Source: Sphingomonas koreensis
GTDB taxonomy: Bacteria; Pseudomonadota; Alphaproteobacteria; Sphingomonadales; Sphingomonadaceae
NCBI GenBank assembly: GCA_006438735.1
Contig: RCZF01000004.1
Coordinates: forward strand, 130,449-194,448
DNA: 64,000 nucleotides
Reading direction: 5' to 3'
Shown here: one piece after another, positions 1-9,201 of the stretch
How positions within the stretch are numbered: position 1 is the stretch's first letter
Layout of the letters: each line of letters starts with the position of its first letter
Position numbers and translations under genes: made by a program
The notes under the pieces: generated by a model
What the model was told of the DNA's origin: nothing
What the model saw: only the letters and a program-made list of their open reading frames with translations
The model's database searches: none

Positions 1-826
1 CTAGGCGTCGTGGACAAAGCTTGACCTGAGACTCGGAGGTTGATTCAAGGCTGTCTTTTGGAGGCAGCGTTGAGCGATCGGATTGGGGTATCGGACGAAG
101 AGTGGGCGCTGATCGGTCCGTTGTTGCCGCCCGAACAGGGACGCGGATGCCGTCCCGCCGGCGACAACCGTCGGTATTTCGAGGGCATGATGTGGGTGGC
201 GCGGTCGGGGGCGCAATGGCGTCTGCTGCCGAACGACTATGGCAAGTGGAACAGCGTGTTCCGGCGCTACCGGCGCTGGACCCTGATGGGCGTGTTCGAC
301 GCCATGCTGGAGACGCTGGCCGAGATGGTGGAGCGCGACACCAGCGCCGACATGATCGACAGCACGGTGGTCCGGGCGCATCATTGCGCCGTCGGGCTAA
401 AAAAGGGGATCAAGAGACCCAGGGGCTTGGCCGGTCGCGCGGCGGCTTCACCACCAAGCTTCACGCCCGCTGCGATGGACAAGGCCGGCCGCTCGGCTTC
501 GTCCTGACGCCGGGCCAGGCGCACGACGTGCAGGGTTTTGGCCCGCTGTTCCGGATGCTCGCCGACCGCATCGAAGCCCTGCTTGCCGACAAGGGCTATG
601 ACGCCGACACGATCCGCGCGGAGATCGCCGCTGCCGGTGTCGAGGCCGTCATACCTGCCAAGAGCAACCGGCGCATACCCATCCCGCATGATCACGAAAA
701 ATACCGCTGGCGCAATCTCGTCGAGCGTATGTTCAGCAAGCTCAAGAACTGGCGGCGCGTTGCCACCCGGTACGACAAAACCAAGGAATCCTATCTCGGC
801 TTCGTCGCGCTCGCTTCAATCAAACT
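1..826 (+). mobile_element. IS5-family (IS427-like) insertion sequence, right end missing
   Basis: The element encodes an IS5/IS427-type transposase. The left terminus appears to be at or very near base 1: the reverse complement of bases 1-18 would encode the peptide FVHDA followed by a stop, which resembles the usual C-terminus of these transposases, so the left inverted repeat is readable. At the right end the matching terminal repeat and the last codons are absent. After 'atcaaact' at 819-826 the sequence passes straight into the beta-glucosidase gene. A subterminal inverted repeat is still visible (ggttgattcaagg at 38-50 against gtttgattgaagc read backwards from 825 to 813). I infer a deletion that removed about 30 bp of the IS and the 3' end of the neighbouring gene. 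CTAG occurs at 1-4 and at 825-828; this may be chance. Confidence 0.75.
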
Positions 827-872
827 AGCTCGACGCGCTCGAAACCCTTCAGCTGGCGTACCGGCCGGCTGA
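70..872 (+). CDS. IS5-family transposase (orfAB by -1 frameshift), altered C-terminus
   Basis: DDE transposase that would cut and join IS ends. The first frame probably starts at TTG 70 (MSDRIGVSDEEWALIGPLLP) and runs to a stop at 507. The second frame continues to 872 after a -1 shift at the A-AAA-AAG heptamer. Catalytic residues are visible: Asp97 in DSTVVRAHH, a second Asp in LADKGYDAD, and Glu in RNLVERMFSKLKNWRR. The fused product would be about 267 residues. After ASIKL the family normally ends with a short tryptophan-containing tail. Here the frame runs on into antisense beta-glucosidase sequence (ARRARNPSAGVPAG), so the last residues are foreign and the right terminal repeat is gone. 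The element is therefore probably immobile, although the catalytic core is intact. Confidence 0.8.
399..405 (+). promoter_or_regulatory. A-AAA-AAG programmed -1 frameshift site
   Basis: The heptamer A AAA AAG sits in the first transposase frame as CTA AAA AAG and is followed by GGGG. It has the classic X-XXY-YYZ form. Slipping one base back joins the N-terminal frame (ending at 507) to the C-terminal frame (ending at 872) at exactly the point where protein similarity changes frame. Frameshifting at A-rich heptamers is well known for IS5 elements of the IS427 group. Confidence 0.75.
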
Positions 873-2853
873 CGCTCGCCACCTCGTCATGGACGTAGAG
901 CTGCGCAACCGCCGCGCCGGCGCACGTGCCGGTGTTGGTGACGCGCGCGGTAACGTGGAGCGCGCCGCCCGCGCTGAGCGTCGCGCGATCGAGCCGCGGC
1001 GCGCCGTAACTGAAGCTGGTGTACGACAGCCCATAACCGAACGGATAGAGCGGCGTATTGGGCAAATCGACATAGCGGCTTGTGTAAACGGTGTGCTGGT
1101 CGCCAGGCCGCCCGGTCGGCAAGTGATCGTAGCTCAGCGGCACTTGCCCCAGCGCACGCACCATCGTCACCGGAAGGTGGCCGGAAAAGTTGGCATCGCC
1201 GAACAGCAGGTCGCCGAGCGCATGGCCGGCTTCGTCGCCCCCGAGCCAGGCATAGACCAGCCCTTGCGCGTGGTCGGCGAGCCACGGCAGAGCGAGCGCG
1301 CGGCCGCTGACGATCACCGCCACGACCGGCTTGCCCGTCGCGACCACCGCCTTGGCCAGCGCCAGCTGTTCGCCGGGCAGATCGATCGCCGCGCGGCTAT
1401 TGCCCTCACCGATCATGTCGACGCTTTCGCCGAGCACCAGCACGACGACGTCGGATGATTGTGCGGTGGCGACCGCCTCGGCGATGCCCGAGCTGTCGTC
1501 GGTGGCGACATCGACTCCCTTGGCGTAGCTGACGATTGCCTTGCCGGCGGTCGCCTCGCGGATACCGGCGAGCATCGTCACCACCTTGGTCGGATCACCC
1601 GCCGCGGGCATCTGCCCTTCGAGATCGCGCGTGGCGGTGGCCATCGGGCCGATCACCGCGATGCGGCCGGCTTTCCTGAGCGGCAGCACGCCCTGGTTCC
1701 TGAGCAGCACCATCGATTCGGCCGCAGCCTCGCGCGCGATCGCGCGGCTCGCAGCCCTGATCTTCGGATCGTGCTCCTTGGCTTCATCGCCATAGCGATA
1801 GGGATCGGCGAACAGCCCAAGCTTCCACTTCGCCTCCAGCACGTCGCGCACCGCGGCGTCGAGTTCGGCCATCGGCACCGTGCCCGCGCGCACCAGCGCC
1901 GGGAGTTGCTCGAGATAAATGCCCGAATGCAAATCCATCTCGATGCCGGCGTGGAGCGCCATCGCCGCGGCGTCGGCGGGCGTCGCGGCGACGCCGTGCG
2001 TGATCAGTTCGGGGATGGCGTCGTAATCGGAGATCAGCAGGCCGTGCCATCCCCAATCGTCGCGCAACGTACCGGTGAGCAATTCGCGCGAAGACGTCGC
2101 CGGAACGCCGTCGATGGTGGTGAACGCCGCCATCACCGAGCCGAGCCCGGCGTCGGCGGCGGCCTTGAACGGCGGCAGATAGACATCGCGGAACAGCCGC
2201 GGCGGGATGTCGCCTGAATTATAGTCACGCCCTGCCTGCGCGGCGCCATAGCCGGCGAAATGCTTGGCGGTCGCCATGATCGTTTCGGGCGCGGCGAGAT
2301 CGACGCCCTGGAAGCCCTTCATCTGCGCCACTGCCATCGCGCTGCCGAGCCATGGATCTTCGCCGGCGCCCTCGACGATCCGGCCCCAGCGCGGATCGCG
2401 CGCAATATCGAGCATCGGGCTGAACGTCCATGACACGCCCGAGGCGGTCGCTTCCAGCGCGGCCTGGTGGTGGACCTGCGTCGTCAGCACTGTGTCCCAG
2501 GTCGCCGCCATCGCCAGCGGCACGGGCATCATCGTATAGTAACCGTGCGCGACGTCTCCTTCAAACAGCAGCGGGATCTTGAGCCGCGATTGCATCGCCA
2601 TGTCCTGCAAATGGCGGGTGTATTTGGCGACGTCGCGGTCGCCCAGCACGCCGTTGGTCGCGCCCAGCTTGCCCGCTTTGGCGAGCGCATCGAGATCGCC
2701 GTAATCGTCGCCGAGCACCGATAACTGACCGGCTTTCTCCTCCAGCGTCATCTCCGCGATCAGCCCATCGACCTTGGCGCGCATCGCCGCGGCATCGGGA
2801 ACGGTTGGTGTGGCGGGAGCGGCAAGCGCGGCAAGCAAGGCGGCGATCAGCAT
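820..2853 (-). CDS. bglX: GH3 beta-glucosidase (BglX-like), 3' end lost at an IS junction
   Basis: Periplasmic glycoside hydrolase family 3 enzyme that releases glucose from beta-glucosides. The start at 2853 precedes a signal peptide (MLIAALLAALAAPATPTVP). The N-terminal TIM barrel carries RDPRWGRIVEGAGEDPWLG, and the nucleophile Asp lies in LLISDYDAI. The second domain contains the FGYGLSYTSFSY segment, followed by the beginning of a fibronectin-III-like domain. The reading frame leaves native sequence after KGFERVEL and stops one codon later inside the IS remnant. The product is about 677 residues against roughly 730-750 for the family, so most of the FnIII-like domain is missing. The catalytic domains are complete, but folding or stability may be impaired. 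It is divergent from the OPT transporter gene. Confidence 0.85.
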   Translation of the reverse strand: MLIAALLAALAAPATPTVPDAAAMRAKVDGLIAEMTLEEKAGQLSVLGDDYGDLDALAKAGKLGATNGVLGDRDVAKYTRHLQDMAMQSRLKIPLLFEGDVAHGYYTMMPVPLAMAATWDTVLTTQVHHQAALEATASGVSWTFSPMLDIARDPRWGRIVEGAGEDPWLGSAMAVAQMKGFQGVDLAAPETIMATAKHFAGYGAAQAGRDYNSGDIPPRLFRDVYLPPFKAAADAGLGSVMAAFTTIDGVPATSSRELLTGTLRDDWGWHGLLISDYDAIPELITHGVAATPADAAAMALHAGIEMDLHSGIYLEQLPALVRAGTVPMAELDAAVRDVLEAKWKLGLFADPYRYGDEAKEHDPKIRAASRAIAREAAAESMVLLRNQGVLPLRKAGRIAVIGPMATATRDLEGQMPAAGDPTKVVTMLAGIREATAGKAIVSYAKGVDVATDDSSGIAEAVATAQSSDVVVLVLGESVDMIGEGNSRAAIDLPGEQLALAKAVVATGKPVVAVIVSGRALALPWLADHAQGLVYAWLGGDEAGHALGDLLFGDANFSGHLPVTMVRALGQVPLSYDHLPTGRPGDQHTVYTSRYVDLPNTPLYPFGYGLSYTSFSYGAPRLDRATLSAGGALHVTARVTNTGTCAGAAVAQLYVHDEVASVSRPVRQLKGFERVELV

Positions 2854-2980
2854 GTAGAACACGGTTACACGCCCCGCGCGCGATTGCCAGCCTCGCGCTT
2901 TGACCGGGGCAATCGCCGCGCCCCTTCCCCTGACGCAATTTTCTTGCGACATCGGGACGGTATCGAGTGAAGGGACGAGA
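2854..2980. promoter_or_regulatory. Divergent promoter region between bglX-like gene and OPT transporter
   Basis: This 127-bp gap must hold promoters for both divergent genes. It contains a short inverted repeat CGCAA-TTTTC-TTGCG at 2934-2948, and AGGGACGAG just before the ATG at 2981 acts as the ribosome binding site of the transporter. I see no convincing sigma-70 boxes. Confidence 0.4.
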
Positions 2981-4951
2981 ATGACCGACGACCGCAGCGC
3001 GAAGCCGCTCGCCGAACTGACGATCCGTGGCATCCTGCTCGGCGGCGTCATCACGCTGCTGTTCACGGCCGCCAACGTCTATCTCGGGCTCAAGGTCGGC
3101 CTCACCTTCGCCACGTCGATTCCCGCCGCGGTCATTTCGATGGCGATCCTGCGCGGCTTCAAGGATTCGACGATCCTGGAAAACAACATCGTCCAGACGG
3201 TGGCGAGCGCCGCGGGCACGCTGGCCGCGATCATCTTCGTGCTGCCGGGGCTGGTGATGATCGGCTGGTGGCACGGCTTTCCCTATTGGACGACCGCCGC
3301 GATCACCGGCACCGGCGGCATCCTCGGCGTCTTGTTTTCGGTGCCGCTGCGCCGCGCTCTGGTGGTCGATACGCCGCTGCCCTATCCCGAAGGCCGCGCC
3401 GCCGCCGAAGTGCTGCAGGTCGGATCCGGCTCGCGCGAGGGCGCGGAGGAAAGCGCCAAGGGGCTGAGCGTGCTGATCTGGTCGAGCCTCGTCTCCGCCT
3501 GCTTTGCGATCCTTACGCAGACCCGGCTGGTCGTCGCCGAGGCGGCGGTCTGGTTTCGCGCCGGGCCGGGCGCGACGGGGATTTCCGGCGGGCTTTCGTT
3601 TGCGCTGATGGGCGTCGGCCATCTCGTCGGCATCTCGGTCGGCGCGGCGATGGCGCTCGGCCTGGTGATCGGCTGGTGGATCCTGCTGCCGATCCTCACC
3701 GCGCATATGCCGCTGCCCGGCGGCGCCGAAGTTTGGGCCAATACCATCTTCACGCAGAACGTCCGCTTCTTCGGCGCCGGCGTGATCGGCGTCGCCGCGG
3801 TGTGGACGTTGCTCGCGATCGCCGGGCCGGTGCTCGGCGGCGTGCGATCGGCGATGGCGGCGAGCCGCGCGCGGCAAAGCGGCGAAACGCTGGCGATCGA
3901 GGAGCGCGATCTGCCGATCACCATTGTCGGCGTCGGCTCGCTGTTGATCCTGATCCCGATCGCCTGGCTGCTGTGGAGCGTCATCGCCGGCGGGCCGCTG
4001 GCGGGGTCCGCTGTCGCGCTGATCGGCGGCGCGCTGATTTTCGTGCTCGTCATCGGGCTGATGATCGCCGCGGTGTGCGGTTATATGGCCGGGTTGATCG
4101 GCGCGTCGAATTCGCCCGTTTCCGGTATCGGCATCCTCTCCGTGGTCGCCGCCGCGCTGATGCTGGTCGGGCTGTTCGGCCGGCACAATCCGGCCGATAC
4201 GACGCAGGCGCTGATCGCCTATGCGCTGATCGTGACGGGCGTGGTGTTCGGCGTCGCGACGATTTCGAACGACAATCTGCAGGACTTGAAGACCGGCCAG
4301 CTGGTCGGCGCGACGCCGTGGAAACAACAGGTCGCGCTGCTGATCGGCGTGGTGTTCGGCTCGCTGGTAATCCCGCCGGTGCTCGATCTGCTCAACACCT
4401 CGTTCGGATTCGCCGGTGCCGCCAATGCCGGGCCGAACGCCTTGCCGGCGCCGCAAGCTGCATTAATCTCGGCGCTCGCCAAGGGCGTGCTCGGCGGCGA
4501 TCTCAACTGGGCGATGATCGGTTACGGCGCGCTGACCGGCGTCGGGCTCATCATCCTCGATAGCGTGATGGGCCGGGCGAAGCTGCTGCGCCTGCCGCCG
4601 CTCGCCGTCGGCATCGGCATCTATCTGCCGATGAGCGTGATCCTGCCGACCGTCGTCGGTTCGGTGATCGGGCTGGTCTACGATCGCTGGGCAGATCGGC
4701 GCGCCGCGCCCGAATTCGCGCGGCGGATGGGCGTGCTCGTCGCAACCGGCATGATCGTCGGCGAATCGCTGTGGGGCGTCGCCTTCGCCGGCATCGTCGC
4801 CGCGTCGGGCAGCGATGCGCCGCTCGCGCTCGTCGGCCCCGGCTTCGCGCCGTATGCGCTGATCGGCGGCACGATCCTGTTCATCGCGCTGACCTGGTGG
4901 CTTTACCGGCGCACGATGGCCTCGGTCACATCTGTTCGAGCAGCGAGCTGA
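2981..4951 (+). CDS. OPT-family oligopeptide transporter
   Basis: Polytopic inner-membrane carrier of the oligopeptide transporter superfamily, which moves small peptides or metal chelates with protons. The protein is about 656 residues and almost wholly hydrophobic, with some 14-16 predicted helices. It opens with the family's conserved N-terminal block (ELTIRGILLGGVITLLFTA, then NVYLGLKVGLTFATSIPAAV). ATG 2981 was preferred over an in-frame start at 2900 because it has a ribosome binding site (AGGGACGAG) and removes an N-terminal stretch unlike the family. The gene meets the GH130 gene tail to tail, and the two overlap by 26 bp (4926-4951). The substrate cannot be read from sequence. Confidence 0.88.
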   Translation: MTDDRSAKPLAELTIRGILLGGVITLLFTAANVYLGLKVGLTFATSIPAAVISMAILRGFKDSTILENNIVQTVASAAGTLAAIIFVLPGLVMIGWWHGFPYWTTAAITGTGGILGVLFSVPLRRALVVDTPLPYPEGRAAAEVLQVGSGSREGAEESAKGLSVLIWSSLVSACFAILTQTRLVVAEAAVWFRAGPGATGISGGLSFALMGVGHLVGISVGAAMALGLVIGWWILLPILTAHMPLPGGAEVWANTIFTQNVRFFGAGVIGVAAVWTLLAIAGPVLGGVRSAMAASRARQSGETLAIEERDLPITIVGVGSLLILIPIAWLLWSVIAGGPLAGSAVALIGGALIFVLVIGLMIAAVCGYMAGLIGASNSPVSGIGILSVVAAALMLVGLFGRHNPADTTQALIAYALIVTGVVFGVATISNDNLQDLKTGQLVGATPWKQQVALLIGVVFGSLVIPPVLDLLNTSFGFAGAANAGPNALPAPQAALISALAKGVLGGDLNWAMIGYGALTGVGLIILDSVMGRAKLLRLPPLAVGIGIYLPMSVILPTVVGSVIGLVYDRWADRRAAPEFARRMGVLVATGMIVGESLWGVAFAGIVAASGSDAPLALVGPGFAPYALIGGTILFIALTWWLYRRTMASVTSVRAAS

Positions 4952-6209
4952 TCGGCGCGAAGGCGAAGGCGACCGAGGAATCGGCGACGCCATAAGGGAT
5001 GAACAGCGTGTCGCCGTGGCGGATCGCGCCGCACGAATAGACCACGTTGGGCACATAGCCCTCGCGGTCTTCGTCGGCCGCCGCCAAAATCGGCTCGCGC
5101 GTGCGGCCGAGCACCTTCGAGGGGTCGTCCTTGTCAAGCAACACCGCGCCGATCGAATATTTGCGCATCGCGCCGACGCCGTGGGTCAACAGCAGCCAGC
5201 CCTCGTCGAGCTCGATCGGCGGGCCGCAATTGCCGATCTGGACGAACTCCCAGGGAAATTTGGGTTCGAGCAGCCGCGTGCCGCCTTCCCAATTGGTGAC
5301 GTCTTCCGATTCGAGCAGATAGAGATTTTCGCCGTCCTGCCGGCCGATCATCATATATTTGCCGCCGACACGGCGCGGGAACAGCGCCATGCCCTTGTTG
5401 TGCGCGGCGCCGCCGGTCATCGGCACGAGCTCGAAGGCGCGGAAATCGCGCGTCCGCATCAATTCCGACTGGATCACCGAGCCGTTATAGGCGGTATAGG
5501 TGCCGAGCCATTCGAGGCTGCCGTCCTGATGCTCGAACTGGACCATGCGCAGATCCTCGAGCCCGTTCGATTGCGCCTTGGTGATCGGGAAGATCACCGT
5601 GCCCGAAAGCGTGCTGTCGCGGTGTCGATAGACCGTCACCGGGCCTTCGGGCAGCGTATCTTCCTGCTTGCCGATCACATCGGTCGCGGTGGCGAACGGC
5701 GGTTCGGGCGCCAGCTTGAGCTCGCCCTTGTCGGTAATGATGCCCTCGCGAAAGGCGATCGAGGAGATATGCCCCTCGCCCACCGCGCGCATCGACATGA
5801 GCACGCGGAGCGATCCCGCCGGCATGCCGGTTTGATCGAAATGCGGCACCGCGCTGGGGTTCATCAGCGCGGCAGCGGCATAGCTGTATTCATGGCAGAA
5901 ATAGGCGCCGATCAACTGGCGCTTCTCGTCGCCGATCTCGGCACCGTCGAGCTTGAGCCCCGCCTCGACCTCGTCATAGCGCGTCATGAACACGCGCCGC
6001 GTCTGCCAATGGCGCGCCTCGAAATCCTTCAGCACACGCTCAAGCTGTGCGCGCGCCTCCGCCATCGACATGCCGAGCACTTCGCGCACCAGCCTTTCCG
6101 AACGGCTCGGCCCAGACCCGTTGGTTTGCCAGGCGATGTAAAAAGGTCGAACGACCACCCGCGAGGGATCGGCATGAAGTCGCAAAGGATGATTGAACAG
6201 ATCGAGCAC
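4926..6209 (-). CDS. GH130 family beta-mannoside phosphorylase/hydrolase
   Basis: Five-bladed beta-propeller enzyme of glycoside hydrolase family 130. Members act on beta-mannosidic linkages, either by phosphorolysis (giving mannose 1-phosphate) or by hydrolysis. Family signatures visible are GNCGPPIELDEGWLLLTHGVG and, near the C-terminus, YVPNVVYSCGAIRHGDTLFI. With GTG 6209 the protein has 427 residues, begins VLDLFNHPLRLHADP, has a G-rich ribosome binding site and leaves 44 bp after the upstream glycosyltransferase. An upstream start at 6320 would overlap that gene and add an Arg-rich extension, so I rejected it. Co-transcription with a GT4 glycosyltransferase suggests turnover of a mannose-containing glycan made by the partner. 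Phosphorylase or hydrolase cannot be decided here. Confidence 0.82.
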   Translation of the reverse strand: MLDLFNHPLRLHADPSRVVVRPFYIAWQTNGSGPSRSERLVREVLGMSMAEARAQLERVLKDFEARHWQTRRVFMTRYDEVEAGLKLDGAEIGDEKRQLIGAYFCHEYSYAAAALMNPSAVPHFDQTGMPAGSLRVLMSMRAVGEGHISSIAFREGIITDKGELKLAPEPPFATATDVIGKQEDTLPEGPVTVYRHRDSTLSGTVIFPITKAQSNGLEDLRMVQFEHQDGSLEWLGTYTAYNGSVIQSELMRTRDFRAFELVPMTGGAAHNKGMALFPRRVGGKYMMIGRQDGENLYLLESEDVTNWEGGTRLLEPKFPWEFVQIGNCGPPIELDEGWLLLTHGVGAMRKYSIGAVLLDKDDPSKVLGRTREPILAAADEDREGYVPNVVYSCGAIRHGDTLFIPYGVADSSVAFAFAPISSLLEQM

Positions 6210-6253
6210 GTCGCCCCGCCGCTTGTGTCGCCAACGCGGCGACGCGAGCGAGG

Positions 6254-8527
6254 CTACGCGACGGCGCGATCGGCTCCTGCCACGTTTCCGGCCTGCTTTG
6301 AAAGGGCGGAAATGGCGCACGACGCCATTTGCAGCGCCAAAATCGACTCCGCGCCCTGATTCCGGTTCAAGCCATGCGGCATCAGGCCATCGAAGCAGCC
6401 GCCGTCCTGCGGCGAGGCTAGCGGAAGATCGAGATCGTTGGCGCCGAGGAACCAGCGATAAGCGCGCTGCGCTTCCTCGATCCAGCGCGCGTCACGCGTG
6501 ACGGCAAAAGCCGACGCGCACGCGTCGATCGTCGCCTGCGCCTCGAGCGGCTGCTGATCGAAGGTCAGCGGTTCGGCATAGGGCCGGCCGAAACTTTCGG
6601 TGCCGACGGCGCGGAAGCGGCCCTCGGGCGAGGTCTGGCGCTGGACGATCCAATCGAGCGTTTCGATGCCGCGCGCGATCATGTCGTCACGGTGGAGCAA
6701 TTCGCCGGCGCGGATCAGCGCGCTGGGCAGCCGCGCATTGTCATAGGCGAGCACGATCTCGAACCACTGCCATTCCGGACGGCGGGTCTCTTCGAGCAGC
6801 GCCATCGACTCCTCGCCGAAGCGCGACAGGATGTCCCGCGCCAGCGCATGGCCGGGATGCACTTCGAGCATCGCCGCCGCGCCCAACATCGCGAACGCCT
6901 GCGCGCGCGGGCTGCCGAGTTCGAGCGCTAGGCCGGCGGTCATGTCGAACATCGATCCGGCCCAATCGCGATGCTTGACCAGCCGCGCATCGCGCGCGAC
7001 CACGCCAAGCGTCCACAAGGCGCGACCGTTCGAGTCCTCGGAGCCGGTATCCTCGCACCAAGTGCGATCGAAGTTCATGAAATTGCGGAACCGCCGCGTA
7101 TCGGGGTTCCAGGCATATTGCACGAACGACGCGTAGACCGTCGTCCAGCGATCGCGCACGTCCTCGGCTAGATCGTCCATTTGCGTGACGAGCATCAGCG
7201 CGCGGGCATTGTCGTCGATGCAATAACCATGGCGGCGATCGGGCACCGAATAGATCGCGTGCTGCAACATGCCGGTTGAATCGCTCATTCGCTCGACCGC
7301 CGACAAATCGGGCTTGAGCGGGGCGAGCGCCGCCGCCGGACGGCTCAGCCGGCGCGGCTTGGCGGCAACTACCGCATCGATCTCGCCCATCGCCGTTTCG
7401 GCGAGGCGCGACCAGATCATCGTGCGGCCACGCGCATAGGCGCGTTCGGAAAGCGCAATGCGGTCGTCATTATTGCTCAACAAACCGGCAATTGCCGCAG
7501 CGAAGCCGGCGCTGTCGCCGAAATCGACCAGCCGGCCGTGATCGTCGGCAAGAATCTCGGTCGCGTGCACATATGGCGTCGATACCACCGCCTTGCCGAC
7601 GCCGACCGCGTAGGACAGCGTGCCCGACGTGATCTGCGCGGGATTGGTGTAGGGCGTAACATAGACGTCGGCGGCCTGAAGGTAGTCGAGCAGTTCGTCA
7701 TGCTCGACGAAGCGATCGACAAACGCGAGGTTCCGATCGACGCCGAGTTCCGCGGCCAATGCCTTCAATCCGTCGCGGTACAGTTCGCCCTCATGCGCGA
7801 CAAGATTGGGGTGGGTCGCGCCAAGCACCACGTAAAGCGTGGACGGCTCGGCCGCGACCACGGCGGGCAGCGCCTCGATCAGCGTCTCGATGCCCTTGCC
7901 GGGAGCAAGCAGCCCAAAGGTGAGAACAACCTTGCGCCCAGCCCAACCGAAGCGCGCCTTGAAGTCTTCGGGGTCGGCCAGCGCACGATCCGGCACGCCG
8001 TGCGGGATCATCACGACCTTGCGCTGATCGGCGCCATAGACGCGCGTGAGGATTTCGCGGCCGCGCTCGGCCATGACGATGACGCGCGCGGCACGCTTGA
8101 GCAGCGCTTCCAGCACGCGGCGCTCGTCGGGATTGGGCTGTTCGAGCACGGTGTGCAACGTTACGATTACCGGCACGCCGACACGATCGAGCAAGGCAAG
8201 GATATGTTCGCCGGCGGGGCCGCCGAAAATGCCATATTCGTGCTGGAGCCACACCGCTTGCGCGCCGCTGCCATCGATCGAGCGCGCCGCCTCTAGATAA
8301 GCGAGCCGCTCGTCCTGGGCGATGCTGGCGGTGACTTCGGCGGGATAATCGTAGCGGCCGGGATGGTCGTCCATCGCATAGACGTCGACCTGGAGATCGG
8401 GGAAGCGATCGGCCAGCGCGCGATAGGTGTCGGTCGTATAGGTGGCGATTCCACATTTGCGCGGCAGGAAGTTGCCGATCAGTGCGATGTGATTAACTCG
8501 CGAAACACCATCCAACCGCAACGCCAT
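6254..8527 (-). CDS. GT4 glycosyltransferase fused to an (alpha/alpha)-toroid-like domain
   Basis: 757-residue two-part protein. Residues ~10-380 form a GT-B fold family 4 glycosyltransferase: IALIGNFLPRKCGIATYT at the start, the donor-site region VVLTFGLLAPGKGIETLIEA, and ITSGTLSYAVGVGKAVVSTP where the EX7E-type motif normally lies. Residues ~400-740 resemble an all-helical toroid of the kind found in glycan-active enzymes (HGYCIDDNARALML, RNFMNFDRTWCEDTGSEDSN, PEWQWFEIVLAYDNARLPSA). It is the first gene of an operon with GH130. This combination recurs in bacteria and suggests synthesis and remodelling of a mannose-containing oligosaccharide; the donor sugar is inference. No signal peptide is visible, so it is cytoplasmic. 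Confidence 0.8.
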   Translation of the reverse strand: MALRLDGVSRVNHIALIGNFLPRKCGIATYTTDTYRALADRFPDLQVDVYAMDDHPGRYDYPAEVTASIAQDERLAYLEAARSIDGSGAQAVWLQHEYGIFGGPAGEHILALLDRVGVPVIVTLHTVLEQPNPDERRVLEALLKRAARVIVMAERGREILTRVYGADQRKVVMIPHGVPDRALADPEDFKARFGWAGRKVVLTFGLLAPGKGIETLIEALPAVVAAEPSTLYVVLGATHPNLVAHEGELYRDGLKALAAELGVDRNLAFVDRFVEHDELLDYLQAADVYVTPYTNPAQITSGTLSYAVGVGKAVVSTPYVHATEILADDHGRLVDFGDSAGFAAAIAGLLSNNDDRIALSERAYARGRTMIWSRLAETAMGEIDAVVAAKPRRLSRPAAALAPLKPDLSAVERMSDSTGMLQHAIYSVPDRRHGYCIDDNARALMLVTQMDDLAEDVRDRWTTVYASFVQYAWNPDTRRFRNFMNFDRTWCEDTGSEDSNGRALWTLGVVARDARLVKHRDWAGSMFDMTAGLALELGSPRAQAFAMLGAAAMLEVHPGHALARDILSRFGEESMALLEETRRPEWQWFEIVLAYDNARLPSALIRAGELLHRDDMIARGIETLDWIVQRQTSPEGRFRAVGTESFGRPYAEPLTFDQQPLEAQATIDACASAFAVTRDARWIEEAQRAYRWFLGANDLDLPLASPQDGGCFDGLMPHGLNRNQGAESILALQMASCAISALSKQAGNVAGADRAVA

Positions 8528-8674
8528 CTCGATCCTTTCGCGACCGCAACAAGGGCAATTGCCCCATCAAACTCCTCGACGTCTAACGAATATCGATCAT
8601 GTTGGTTGCACGAATGCTGCGCTGCAACAATGCCGATTCGTGCTGATCTACGTCAAAGCGGACGCTTTTACCGA
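8528..8674. promoter_or_regulatory. Upstream region of the GT4/GH130 operon with TGCGCTGCAACAA box
   Basis: The gap between the GT4 start and queF holds a perfect 12-bp palindrome GGGCAATTGCCC at 8553-8564 and the box TGCGCTGCAACAA at 8618-8630. It also has a wider inverted repeat, GTTGCA (8605-8610) with TGCAAC (8623-8628). Near-copies of the box occur at 12585-12597 and 63081-63093, also in promoter regions. A regulator site is inferred. Confidence 0.4.
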
Positions 8675-9130
8675 TCAGCCGCGGCCGCGGTATCCGGGAA
8701 TCCCCTGATCGGGCAGCCACAGCCCTTCCGGCGGGGCGCCCGATTGCCAGAACACGTCGATCGGGATTCCACCCCGCGGATACCAATAGCCGCCGATTCG
8801 CAGCCAGCGCGGCTTCATTTCATCCACCAGGCGCTGGCCGATGCCAACGGTGCAATCTTCGTGAAAAGCGGCATGGTTGCGGAACGAGCCCAAAAACAGC
8901 TTGAGCGACTTCGATTCGACGATCGTCTCGTTGGGCGCATAATCGATCACCAGATGCGCGAAATCGGGCTGGCCGGTGACCGGGCACAGCGACGTGAACT
9001 CGGGCACGGCGAAGCGCACCAGATAGAGCTGGCCGGCGCGCGGATTGGGAACGTAATCGAGTTCCGCCTGCTCGGGGCTGGCGGGAAGCGGGCTGGTCTG
9101 GCCAAGATGCTTTGGGATCATGTCCGACAA
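8675..9130 (-). CDS. queF: NADPH-dependent 7-cyano-7-deazaguanine reductase
   Basis: Reduces preQ0 to preQ1 in queuosine biosynthesis. The 151-residue length fits the short unimodular QueF type. The active-site cysteine is Cys49 in [13 protein letters not shown] and the general acid Asp56 follows seven residues later. The substrate-binding SxxLK motif is [15 protein letters not shown], and FHED precedes the C-terminal half. Start 9130 gives [13 protein letters not shown] 9121 is an alternative only three codons shorter. The gene stands alone, divergent from the sulfurtransferase gene 71 bp away. No other queuosine genes are in the window. Confidence 0.95.
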   Translation of the reverse strand: MSDMIPKHLGQTSPLPASPEQAELDYVPNPRAGQLYLVRFAVPEFTSLCPVTGQPDFAHLVIDYAPNETIVESKSLKLFLGSFRNHAAFHEDCTVGIGQRLVDEMKPRWLRIGGYWYPRGGIPIDVFWQSGAPPEGLWLPDQGIPGYRGRG

Positions 9131-9201
9131 TGTAGGCGCGGGCGGCGCGATTGGAAGCGCTCGGCTCGACGGGGCGTGGGTGGGCGGCTAGGGTCGCGGC
9201 G

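Noticed and set aside
1..828. CTAG at 1-4 and 825-828 as target-site duplication of a complete IS
   Set aside because: The right end lacks the terminal repeat seen at the left end, so the two CTAGs cannot be duplicated flanks of an intact element.
2561..4456. A 631-codon minus-strand frame over the OPT gene
   Set aside because: Composition is Arg/Asp/Gln-rich shadow sequence; the plus-strand OPT protein explains the region.
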